From Chamaelirium japonicum (Eukaryota > Streptophyta > Magnoliopsida > Liliales > Melanthiaceae), in contig OX393557.1 in the NCBI GenBank assembly GCA_947650365.1, positions 31,472,851 to 31,536,850 of the forward strand: a stretch of DNA of 64,000 nucleotides, written 5' to 3'. The translations under genes were made by a program, and so were the position numbers. The notes below the pieces were generated by a model, which saw only the letters and a list, made by a program, of their open reading frames with translations, was not told the DNA's origin and ran no database searches. Shown here piece by piece: positions 44,750 through 55,020 of the stretch. Position 1 is the first letter of the stretch, and every line of letters starts with the position of its first letter.

Positions 44750-45911
44750 CACGCTCCAAGATACACCCTCATCGACGATGAGCTATACAAGCGCTCGTTT
44801 GGTGGACCGTACCTCAAGTGCCTCACGAAGGAACAAGTAGCAGAAATCATGAGAGAGATACATGAAGGAGGATGCAGGAATCATTCCGGAGGAAGAGCCC
44901 TAGCACGGAAGATAAAGCTGCAGGGCTACTACTGGCCCACCATGGAAGCAGATGCGGGGGGGTATGTGAAGAGGTGCCTATAATACCAAAAACATGCTCC
45001 CTCCATACACCAACCGGCAGAAGAGCTATACCCGATATCCAGCCCTTGGCCCTTCCAACAGTGGGGGTTGGATATTTTGGGCCCCTTCCCGACGTCGCCC
45101 AGTCGAAGGAAGTTTTTTCTCGTCGCCACTGACTACCAAGTGGGTGGAGGCAATTCCGCTGCTGAAGATTGGTGAAGTTCAAGTAGAAAAGTTCCTATGG
45201 AGCAGCATCATCTGTCGATTCGGACTACCGCGGGCTTTTGTTGCAGACAACGGGCGATAATTCGATGCGGAGTCAATTAAGAAGTTCTGCGCCAATAACA
45301 ACATCAAGCTATTCTTCTCTACACCACGGTACCCTCAGAGCAACGAGCAAGCGGAGTCGACGAATCGCGCTATTCTGGATATACTGAAAAAGAAGCTGGA
45401 GCAGAAGAAGGGATTGTGGGAAGAGGCTTTACTCGGAGTTCTATGGGCCTATCGGACGACACCGAAGCGACCGACGGGAGAGTCTCCGTTCAGCCTTACC
45501 TATGGCTCCGAAGCAGTCCTGCCAACGGAAACCCTGGTCCCAACACAGCGAACAGTCGTAGCTGCTGACCCGGAGCTGAATGACGAACTCCTGCTGGATG
45601 GCCTAGACCTGCTGGAAGAGAAGAGAAAAAGAGCGAGAGCGCGTCTAGCCAATTACCATCAGGCCATTAAGAGGGCGTATGACCGCAAAGTTAGAAGACG
45701 GATATTCAAACAGGGGGACCTGGTCATGCGGAAGGTCTTCGACAACACCAAGAAGCCGGGAAGTGGCAAGCTGAGAGCTACCTGGGAAGGACCATACATC
45801 ATCGATGGTATGGGGAAGAATGGAGCCTACCGCCTGAAGACTCAAGACGACGATGCACTAGCAAGGCCATGGAATGCGACCAATCTACGCAAGTTCTACC
45901 AGGGTAGCTAA
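44750..45911 (+). pseudogene. Gypsy integrase of element 2, broken
   Basis: Inserts element DNA into the genome. The N-terminal zinc-binding region shows EIHEGGCRNHSGG and KRC, then a stop at 44983 and a Tyr where the second Cys should be (YQKHA). The core resumes with WGLDILGPFP (first Asp), then FGLPRAFVADNGR followed by a stop near 45258 (second Asp intact), and NEQAESTNRAILDIL (catalytic Glu). The open C-terminal part, 45414-45911, has LWAYRTTPKRPTGESPFSLT, GDLVMRKVF, GKLRATWEGPYII and ends NLRKFYQGS. The D-D-E residues survive but two stops break the frame. Confidence 0.9.
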
Positions 45912-46024
45912 ATGGGAGAGACGCTTGTAAACGTTTTGTAATTCCGGATCTACTCAATAAAGATGTGTTTGCTCAATAGTCTTGTTCGTGCATGAGTATA
46001 ACAATTAACTAACGCAATTCAAAT

Positions 46025-46460
46025 CAAGTGGTACATAACACTCCGAGCGAGTTCTACCACTTGGCCGATCAGACAACAGGTCCCTGCGAAGGGCGAGACC
46101 GACCGGTGAACACCTGGAAAGATCGATCGACAGACCCTACCGGGGTACGACCGGTCAACCAACCTAAACCAAGTGGTACATAACACTCCGAGCGAGTTCT
46201 ACCACTTGGCCGACTGGGCGACAAGTCCCTGCGAAGGGCGAGACCGGCCGGTGAACACCTGGGAAGATCGGTCGACAGACCCCGTCGGGGTATGACCGGT
46301 CGACCAACATAAACCAAGTGGTACATAACACTCCGAGCAAGTTCTACCACTTGGGCGACCGGTCGATAGGTCCCTACGAAGGGCATGATCGACCGGTGAA
46401 CACCTGGGAAGATCGGTCGATAGACCCCACGGGGGTACGACTGATCGACCAACGCAAGTA
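46025..46460. repeat. 145-bp tandem repeat downstream of pol (3 copies)
   Basis: CAAGTGGTACATAACACTCC begins copies at 46025, 46170 and 46315, an exact 145-bp spacing, followed by GCGAAGGGCGAGACCG and GTGAACACCTGG. Located between pol and the antisense coding region. 46461-46810 is unremarkable element sequence. Confidence 0.93.
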
Positions 46461-46872
46461 AGGTAAGGTATATCACCCCCCGCTAATATGAGGGCCAGAT
46501 TTTGGTCGCACATCATCGACGTGTAATTAAAGTACAAAGGTCAAATTTTGATTTCACGACGTCGACGTGTAGTTATGCACGTCGTCAATGTGTAGTTAAA
46601 ACATGAAAACCAAATTTTAACGATACGTCATCGATGTGTACTTAAGATGCAAGATCGATAAGAGAAAGATTGCAACCATGGCATTCAGATAGATCACACT
46701 AAAGGTTTCAATACAAACGAGAATGTGGTTTTATTACATCACAAAACAAGACAGTAAGCGGGAGCGGTCAGTCATCTGCGCCAGCTTTCCACGGCCCCGG
46801 CAGGAGCTTGCTGTGTAGCTTCGCAACATTCTTACGCCATCCCGCCGCCTGTTCTTCAAGAATCGGCTGGCA

Positions 46873-48910
46873 CTATCTATTGATGGCTTCATGTTGCTGA
46901 GCAAGCGCAGCCTTATGCGATGCTTCGGCCTGGTCGAGAGAGGACTTCAGCACGGCTATTTCGGCTTCGTGAGCTGCCTTGGCGGCCTCGGCATCTGTTC
47001 GCTGCCTCCTGATCGTAGAGGCCTGGCGCCTGAACCGATCTTCTATCGTGTCAATTTCTGCCTGAGCGATCTCCAGTGCTTCTTGAAGCTCGAAAGGGTC
47101 AACAGCATTCGCTTGCACGAGTTTGAGCTGAGCCCTGACTGCAGCTAACTCCTCCGCATGAACCCTTCGAGCCTCCATTAACTGAGCGCGAGTCTCTCTC
47201 AAGTCCTGCCGAGCAGTCCGTAGGGAGGCCTCGAGCTGAGCCATCCTTCGAGCACCCCCCTCGGCAACTCGGCCGGCCATTGCAGTTACGCGGTCGCTCA
47301 TCTGACAAAAGTGAAAATGATATGTACCAAAGAGTTAGGAGAAGGAGTTACTACTGCAATCAATTCTTCAATGACTCGAGGACTTACCTCGTGAAGCTCG
47401 TCGAGTTGGCTCCGCCAAGTAGAACCATCCACCCCTGTATCCTCTTCTTCCACCTGATGGGCAGAGATCCTACTGGAGCGGTGGTGGGAGGTAGCTTCGG
47501 TAGCTCCGAGGGGAGAACCGGGAGGTGGCCCGGCGACGCCCCCTGAAGCAGAGGAGGAAGGCGAAGCCATAAAGCACCGAACATTCATATATTCAAAAAG
47601 TGCGTCGGTAGGTGTAACAGTTGGTGCGGCGGTAGGTGTAACAGTTGGTGCAGCGGTGGTGCAGCAGTAGGTGCGCGGGGTGAAGCTTGCCCACGCGATC
47701 CCGCAGAGCCGGACGGCATGGCTTGCTTACCCCTCCCGTAGGAAAAAGAGAGACTGTAGCTGGAAGACCTCTCGGATTCCTCTACCTCCACGTAGTGTCG
47801 ACTAGTCGACGGCACGTATTCTGTCCAGTCGTCGGAGAGGGAACGTAGATCTTTGCAAGCAGCTCGTCGCGTGACGTGAATAGGGGGAGAGCGACCTTCA
47901 TCATCATCGCTAGAAGACTCGCTCAGCAAGACACGTCTCCTTGCCTTCCCCGCGGGTGTAGCTACGTTGCGAGCAGCTGGTTGCCTACAGTCGCCTGCAG
48001 CTGCAGTCGACCTAGTGCGGCGCCTGAAGATCACACAAAGCTTAGATGACGCCGTATTGGGGTTGAAACGTCTAACGGAGCTGGCATACCTGTCAGAAAG
48101 CTCCGAGGAGTAAGCATAGGGCTCTTCTTCTCTGTTGGTCGCTGGTGTTTGCTTACCCTTTTTGGGAGTAGTACTGTAAGACCTGACGACGGAAAGCTTC
48201 GGAAACAGCTACCGCCAGTCGTCATCGTTATGCATCACCCTCCTAATCAATCTGTCCAAGTCATTCTCAACACCCTCAGGGCACTGGAGCTGCCTAGAGG
48301 GGTAGAAGTCCTCGATAGTCGCAGCGAGGTGGGAGATTGGCTCGGGAACTTTGAAACGACCCCTCCAGGGTCCTCCAACCACTATCGGGCACTCCTTCCA
48401 ACCCCTCATGGAGTCGGATAAGCCTCCAATGGGAGGGCGACTGCCTGCGCGCACCTGCAGGCTGAAGTAGGAGAACACGCTGCCTGGCGTCATTTTGTAG
48501 TCTTTGACAAAGTACTTCTTCAAGAGATACGCGACGCAGAGCTGCTGCCCCGTCAGTTCTTCTATTGCCTCCATACAGCGGAGAATGCTCCAGCCGTTGC
48601 CAGCTATCTGGCTTGGAGACACTTTCATGTACTCTAGTAGGCGACCTGAGAAGCTCGCGAGAGGAAGCCTCAGGCCGTAACGTAGCTGTCCGAGAGTGAT
48701 GATAGTACGGTCGCCATCGTCAGGGTCCAAAGGACCGGTAGCGAAAGAGAGTAAGATGGCATCAGGGATGCCGTAAGCTGCCCGGACGTCCTCCATCAGC
48801 GGGAACTTTTTTGGCACGACGAACCAAGTGAAAGACATCTTCAGCGCTGGCTCTCGATGTGTATCCAAACGAAATTCCTTCCAACATGCGACTCCTCGGC
48901 GTGTATCCAA
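46873..48910 (-). CDS. Antisense multi-exon reading frame of element 2 (gypsy-associated transposase_28-like)
   Basis: Lies antisense to gag-pol, between pol and the 3' LTR. The first exon (48910 or 48838 to 48213) encodes MSFTWFVVPKKFP, GQLRYGLRLPLASFSGRLLE, SPSQIAGNGWSILRCMEAI and SMRGWKECPIVVGG. This pattern resembles the plant family Pfam calls putative gypsy-type transposon (PF04195, Transposase_28), whose function is unknown. Later exons by splice motifs: 48173-48157, one in 48094-48030, 48023-47388 (Ser-rich acidic SESSSDDDEGRSP and a Pro/His-rich stretch), and 47301-46873. The last is a ~140-residue Ala/Glu/Arg-rich coiled coil. The clearest intron is 47387-47302 (GTAAGT...TTTGTCAG). 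Antisense additional frames at this place are known in Tat-lineage elements such as maize Grande. Main exons lack obvious breaks, unlike the pol around them. Exon joins around 47588 are uncertain. Confidence 0.68.
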
Positions 48911-49268
48911 AGGGAGCTATCGCCAACACGCAACTCCTCGGTGTGTATCTAAGCTAACTTCAGTGTAGCTACCGACTTGTGCGGCAATTCGTCAACCCGA
49001 GCGAGCCTTCAGCCACAGAGGAGAAATCTGAAGCAAAGGAAAGAAGTGAACCCTCGGGGTCCTATTTATAGAAAATGTTGGAGCTGTGGGAGTTGGTTCG
49101 AATTTTGAGAAAGGAGAAGGCGAGGTGACGACACCTGGTGACGCCATGTGGTAAAAAACTGGGAAAAGCCCAGACAGCTATTCGGAGTTCCAACAGCACC
49201 CAAGTGAGGCTGGCACACAAATCGAGAAAAAACGATCCTGACCGGGCGGGACTGAAGACCGTCCGGTC

Positions 49269-49280
49269 AGGAGGGGGTAT
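49269..49280 (+). promoter_or_regulatory. Polypurine tract of element 2
   Basis: AGGAGGGGGTAT immediately before the 3' LTR, primer for plus-strand synthesis. Identical to that of element 1. 48911-49268 between the antisense start and this tract holds its probable 5' flank and no other gene. Confidence 0.85.
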
Positions 49281-50618
49281 TGTGTGTACCCTTACCTCTT
49301 CGGTCGACCGTGCATCAGACGATAAAAGGGGGGGGTCGGCCGCGCAACAGCCCCCCCCCTTTTCTCTTGGGTCGGCCGCGCATCAGACAATGGAAAGGGG
49401 GGGTTGGCCACGCAACAAGCCCCCCCTTTTCCTCTTGGGTCGGTCGCGCATCAGATTACAGAAGGAGGGGTCGACCGCGCAACAGCCCCCCCTTTCCTCT
49501 TAGGTTGGTTGCGCATCAGACGATAGAAGTGGGGGTCGGCCGCGCAACAGCCCCCCCTTCCTCTTGGGTCGGCCGCGCATCAGATGACAGAAGGGGGGGT
49601 CGGCCGCGCAACAGCCCCCCCTTCCTCTTGGGTCGACCGCGCATCAGACGATATAAGGGGGGGTCGGCCGCGCAACAGCCCCCCCTTCCTCTTGGGTCGG
49701 CCGCGCATCAGATGACAGAAGGGGGGGTCGGCCGCGCAACAGCCCCCCCTTCCTCTTGGGTCGACCGCGCATCAGACGATAGAAGGGGGGGTCGGCCGCG
49801 CAACAGCCCCCCCCCCCCTTCCTCTTCGGTCGGTCGTGCATCAGACGACAAAAGGGGGGGTCGGCTGCGCAATAGCCCCCCCCCCTCCCCCCCTTTTTTT
49901 CCCACTTCGGGCGGCCATGCAACAGACGACAAAGGGGGGGGGGGGGGGTTGACCGCGCAACAGCCCCCCCTCTCTTTCTCCCTGGTCGGCCGTGCAATAA
50001 GCCGAAGCACGACGCGACAGTCGAACCCGGAGATCTCGGAGGCTACGGGGATCTGACTATGCTCCGAGATTTTTGGCCAAAGTGACCGAGCGTCGACCGC
50101 GCGCCACATCATCATTACCGTGGTGGTTGAGCTCATTGCGGGGACATGTCGTCTACCTATTTTTCGCGAAGCGCCATAACCGTCACCTCACCACTATAAA
50201 AGGGGACCTACCCCTTCAGCAAAGGGAGAGGAATTCTGGAGAAGACGCTGCCCGTTTCATCCCGGAATTTGCGAAGCTACGGAGGCCGGTCGGTAGTTAG
50301 ACACTGTCTGCAGCGGTCGGTAGTTAAACACTGTCTGCAGCGGTCGGTAGTTAAACGCTGTCTGCAGCGGTCAGTAGTTTGAGTAAAACTGCAGAGGTTG
50401 GTATTTTGGGCGATCGGTCCTCAGGGTGTAATTGGGGTTAAGGTGAGAGATTATAACCGAAGAAATTGTTTTAGTGCATTCTCGTCCCACCCGTGGTTTT
50501 TTCCCCTTCGACGTTGCGAAGGGGTTTTTCCACGTAACTACCGTCTTCTTTCTTCTCTCCGGCGTGTTAGATTGTGCTCGCCACCCGAACCGCCCGGTTC
50601 GATTAAGAACCCCCCACA
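49281..50618 (+). mobile_element. Gypsy element 2, 3' LTR
   Basis: 1,338-bp partner of 35790-37017, starting TGTGTGTACCCTTACC and ending CCCCCCACA, followed by target duplication GAATC (50619-50623). The extra length is mainly one or two more units of the G/C-tract array (49300-49960). TATA box ACTATAAAAGGGGACC near 50194. The two LTRs differ by scattered substitutions. Confidence 0.9.
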
Positions 50619-50862
50619 GAATCCACACGGATGTATGACTCCTAACATATAGATCTAGTGTAGAGATAGAATATGCATGCATGCTAGATTATTCTTTTTG
50701 CTAGATCGATGTTAGGGGTTCACATAGTTGCCATGCTAGATTCATGCACACATGTGTAGAACGTTTTGATAAAAATTTTGATATGTAATGCACACTATCC
50801 ATGGTCTATGGACCTAACATTTGCAACTGTTTCGGATCTCTACAATAGGATTAATTTTAACA
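50619..50862 (+). mobile_element. Outer solo LTR, family L2, segment 3 of 3
   Basis: Continues from GAATC through ACACGGATGTATGACTCC, matching the inverse of 38545 downward to 38308, and ends GATTAATTTTAACA. GTCAG (50863-50867) then repeats the target seen at 23844-23848, closing the nest. Confidence 0.88.
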
Positions 50863-50867
50863 GTCAG

Positions 50868-51545
50868 AGTGCTCTGGAAGTTTTCACTATGAAAAAGAGA
50901 AGCAATGTATGTTGATTTATTGAATTGCCTTGTGATCAGTTTGATTACAGATCTCGCCAAGGTGGAGATCTGTGGAAATTGGATCATTTTATAGAACTCT
51001 CGGATTGCAGACTTTCAGCCAGTCGTGCATATGATTTGTATCGGTATAGGGAAGTTGGCATCAATATCTTTTTCGGTAAGTAATCTCTAGGCCGAATCGT
51101 GTGCACAGTTCTTGGATCGTGCGCACAATCGGCTCAGGTGAAATTTTGCAGGTTGTAGATTTTGACGGGATCTTTTTAGGATTTTGGACTTCTTGTAAGA
51201 CGTTGGATGGGGGTCCCGAGAGACTTGTTATTGGAGTCCTATTCATTTACGCAATCGGGTTACTTAGAGTGCAAGCCAAGCAACTAACATTAGCCCTCTA
51301 TAAATAGAGAGGGGATTCTATGGCAGAGAATAGAATTGAAGATTCAAAATTGGATCAAAATCGCAATGCATTAGAAGATCGATTGAAAATCATTGGAGAT
51401 CTTCATAGGATAACACTCGAAGGGGGGATCAAGACCTCGGAGGGGGGAGAGCATATGGCCCATGCCTCCTCCCCGTGCCCTTTGGTGGTCGGCATGAAGG
51501 TAGATGACATGTGTGGCGATCTATCAGAGGTGGTGGCATCCATAG
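50868..51545. other. Continuation of the split LTR remnant; TATA-like motif
   Basis: Probably continues the 23706-23848 remnant. Contains a TATA-like CTCTATAAATAGAGAGG near 51297. Short frames here (for example 51320-51580) match nothing I know. Confidence 0.45.
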
Positions 51546-53902
51546 TGTTGGGATTGTTGTATCCTACATGCCAATTCTAGTGATAACGATACTTGATTAG
51601 GATCACATCACTATAACTCACACAAACTTATATATGAGATACATAATCTACTGGTCCATATTAGTGTTGTTACAGTGACTCGAATATATGGATGAGATCT
51701 ATATACAGGAGATATGAGTCACTATACACACTCATATAGGTTCACTGTCGATTACTAGACTGAACACCTAGCATACAAGATTATAATAAACTGACCTTCT
51801 ATGTCTGGAGAGATGACATATCTCAAATATCGGTATGAGATACCAAATCAAGTAGTGTTGATATAACCGGAATACATCGAATAGAATTAATAAAGAAACC
51901 CGGTTTTATCAACTGTCATCCAAGACCATAAGACATCTACTGCTAGTTGATTAGAACATTAATTCTAGGATATGTTGTGAACCCTAGGTTTGGTGTTTTC
52001 TACTTTGACCTACCAATCAGCTAGGTCTATTGATAGACTGACATTGGATAGATTGAGTAGTTTATAATGAGTGCAATGGGAACACAAGCAGTTCTTGGAA
52101 TTCCATATCCCATGAGGGGGACTAGGTGTCTTATTGAGTGAGTCTCATGAAGAGTTGATTATGGCATGCCGGACATACACGTATATAAGGTGGTGATCAC
52201 AAGGCTTTGGGAAGTCAGGACTTAAATGGGTGAACTAATATGAGAGGGATGGTCAGCACTGATCTCAGTTAGTTTCACAGACACCAGATTGGAAGGGTAA
52301 GGTAAATGGTACTCATATAATTACTAATAGTCTCAGAGTATAACAGTGTCTTAGTAGTAGTTGTAGACATTGTTCACTGGTATGGCCTAAGTTATGGTAT
52401 CAGTAGGAGCCAAGGTTATCAAGGTCCCGAAGATTTTAACTCCTAGCCACCTCTAACAGCCAAGTGAACCTGATCCAATATCACTAGGGTTTACTGATAG
52501 TGGTTGACTCCACAGTGACCAGAAAACCTAGGGGCATGTGGATTAGGAGATATAACTTAGGTTCACCTAAGTGGTTTCTTTTTTAGATCCTCTACCAGAG
52601 AAAAACCTAGTTTGACTAGGATTCCTCAGTAGGACCCACCTAGTGGGCTCTAGGCTTGTGGAATGAAGATATGAAAATTGACGTGTGAAAATTAATCATG
52701 TGTGATCCATGAAGTTTCCTAAGATCACTAAGTCTAGACTAAGTTGACTCGGTTGACTTTCTCTGGAAAAGTCATAAGTGTCGATTAGAACTAAGTTGGA
52801 CCTCGGACATTCTAGGAGAAGTCATTAGGCCCCACTAAAATGAATTTTAATGACTTCCTTAAAATGAAGGAGGTGCCATAAATGCTCTAGGATGGAGTGC
52901 GACTCCGTCTCTCTCTCAGGTCAACTTTCTCGTGGACTAAGAAGATAATCATAGGATGCAAGGGTATTATCATAATTATTCAAGGTAGATGTTGATAGAT
53001 AATTAATTAATTTTATCTTGTTGGTTTCCTAATTGGACTAGGAGAAGCCATTGTGCAAGTTAGGGTTTGGCCATAGTCAAACCGAATTAACAATTGCACA
53101 AACCTTCTCAACTAAAGTGGATGCTAGAACATGGGGTTGCAACTTGGGTATTGTTGGTCGCCCCCTTGGGTCTTCCCCAAATGGATTTCGGCCAAGGGAT
53201 AAACTCTAGTTGAAATCCCCATATGGAAGGATCTGTAGGAGGTTGTGAAGGGAGAGATCCAAGGGATCTCAATCCCTTCATAATAGGAAACTCTATCTAT
53301 GAAGATTTCGGCCACATAAAGGGACTAAGGGGAAACCCTAGCCACCCTATCCTTGTTCGACCACCAAGAAACCACAACCCCTCCTTCCTTTCCTTGTGGA
53401 GTTCAGCTAAGAGACAAAGGAGAAGAAAGAGAGAGAAAAAGAGAGAAGAAGAAGAAGAGTAGGAAGAGAGACTTCCTCACCTCAAACTTCCACACGTCAG
53501 ATCCGTTCATCTTCATCAGACATTTTTGTGAGGATCTTGATGAAGGAGAGGACTCCCACAAGTCTACTATCGTGGCTCGTGTGCGTGGAATATGAGTTGG
53601 ATTGAGATGGTAGCGAGATTTCAACTTTGATATCATCTTCAACGATTTACAATCTTAGGCATCTATAAGTCCTAAGAGGTAATCATCTCATAATCCTTAT
53701 ATATAATAGATGATCATTAATTAAATTATTTTTCTTTTGCCATGACAATTCATAATTAATTATTATCTAACATTGGTGTGAATTTAGGTTTAATCCGATG
53801 GGAAATTTTTTGCATGCTGACTTTTCGTCAAATACTCAGAACCCTTATTCCTAGGCCATCTTTTGCATGGAAAGCGCTTCCGCCGTGCACCGATGGGTGT
53901 CA
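51546..53902 (+). mobile_element. LTR family L1, second copy
   Basis: Starts TGTTGGGATTGTTGTATCC and follows the 20260-22895 LTR throughout, including ATGAGTCACTATACACACTC, ACCAGATTGGAAGGGT, CTTCATAATAGGAAA and the final TTCCGCCGTGCACCG. I could not find a matching duplication at its ends (CATAG lies upstream), so it may be truncated or part of a rearranged element. It lacks the MITE found in the first copy. Confidence 0.78.
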
Positions 53903-54200
53903 TTGGGTGCCAGTGTTGGAGCTTCTATATAGGTCAATCAAAGGTGCCAGCAGGTGCCTTTGTTGGACACATCTGGATGCCGATCTAACATTGACGATTA
54001 TCATTGGTGGAGGTATCAACGGATGCCTATCAGGCGCTAGTGTTGGAGGCATCGACGGATGCCTATCAGAGGTACTAGCGGGCACCATTACAGCAGTATC
54101 GATGAATGCTAATAGGAGGCACCGACGAGTGTCAATAGTGGAGGCATTAGCGAATGCTGATTGGAGGTGTCATTGGTGGAGGTGCCGATATGCATAAACT
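53890..54200. repeat. Degenerate short repeats (GGTGCC/CGGATGCC motifs)
   Basis: Imperfect ~45-50-bp units with ATCRACGGATGCCTATCAG and GGAGGYRTC. Similar wording to 19480-19860. Non-coding. 54200-54715 shows no recognised feature. Confidence 0.5.
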
Positions 54201-54717
54201 TGGAGTAGATAACAGATAACATTTATTTGGTTGTTGATGGACATCATTTAGTTGCAACAATGGTCGCATTGGTGATGTCAGAGCCAAATTCATTTGACTA
54301 TCAACGGACAACACTTTGGATATCGACGAACATCGTTTGGTTGCTATAACAATCACAATGGTGGCAACATAGTTGCATTTGTTTGGAGGACCGAGCGTAG
54401 ATGAGCACAGAGTCCCAATTTGATGAGTTGAATCCATGGGAATCAATCATATTACCTCTGGATGTTCTATCTTAATTTTATACTCAAAGTTTGTGTATGT
54501 ATCGCTCACGCTTTCGTTGTGCACAACAAAATATACACCCTTCATCAAACAAAGTACTACCTCTGCTTCAAAGCCCCATTCGACTCCGATCTTCACTCTG
54601 TGGAAGTTCACTGGCAAGGTCCGTCACTCCGTGGAAGAATCCTGGCCACCGGAGATGTTATGTCAACTCTAATTCGCTCCCCCTTGCTATGGATTCTCTA
54701 CTGGCTTTGATTGTTCC

Positions 54718-54882
54718 CTAGTGGTGGACCCAAGAACTCCAAAATTTAAAACTTTGGAAGGGCCATTAGTAAAGTTTTTTTTTTTAAATGCAAAACCTCA
54801 AATGGACCCTATAGTAATTTTGTCAGCGTTGGGGGGGCCACGCCTCCCCCGGCCCCTCAGAGGGTCCGCCCCTGCTGCTCCT
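54718..54882. mobile_element. Short hAT-like fragment with GGCGGACCC ends
   Basis: Left AGTGGTGGACCCAAGAACTC and right AGGGTCCGCCCCTG are imperfect inverted repeats of the common plant CAGGGGCGGACCCAG terminus. The interior includes GGGGGGGCCACGCC. No clear target duplication. Confidence 0.45.
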
Positions 54883-54894
54883 CTTAGCCTTGCT

Positions 54895-55020
54895 GTAATA
54901 CCATGACTTGCTGGATATCCTCTCATCCCAAAATCTGAATCATAAGAGGAGGTCTATAGAAGGTATATAAGGACACCACCACCCAACCTCTAGCCGACGT
55001 GGGACAAACCCAATATTAGG
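54895..55020 (-). mobile_element. TRIM-like LTR fragment, second copy
   Basis: Matches 23441-23540 (GGATATCCTCTCATCCC..., TATATAAGGACACC, CAACCTCTAGCCGACGTGGG) in the same orientation. The primer-binding site has decayed (TAATACCATGAC). Confidence 0.6.

Noticed and set aside
20260-53902. The two L1 copies as the 5' and 3' LTRs of one giant element around the nested cluster
   Set aside because: The left copy has its own target duplication TCGTG on both sides, so it is a separate solo LTR.
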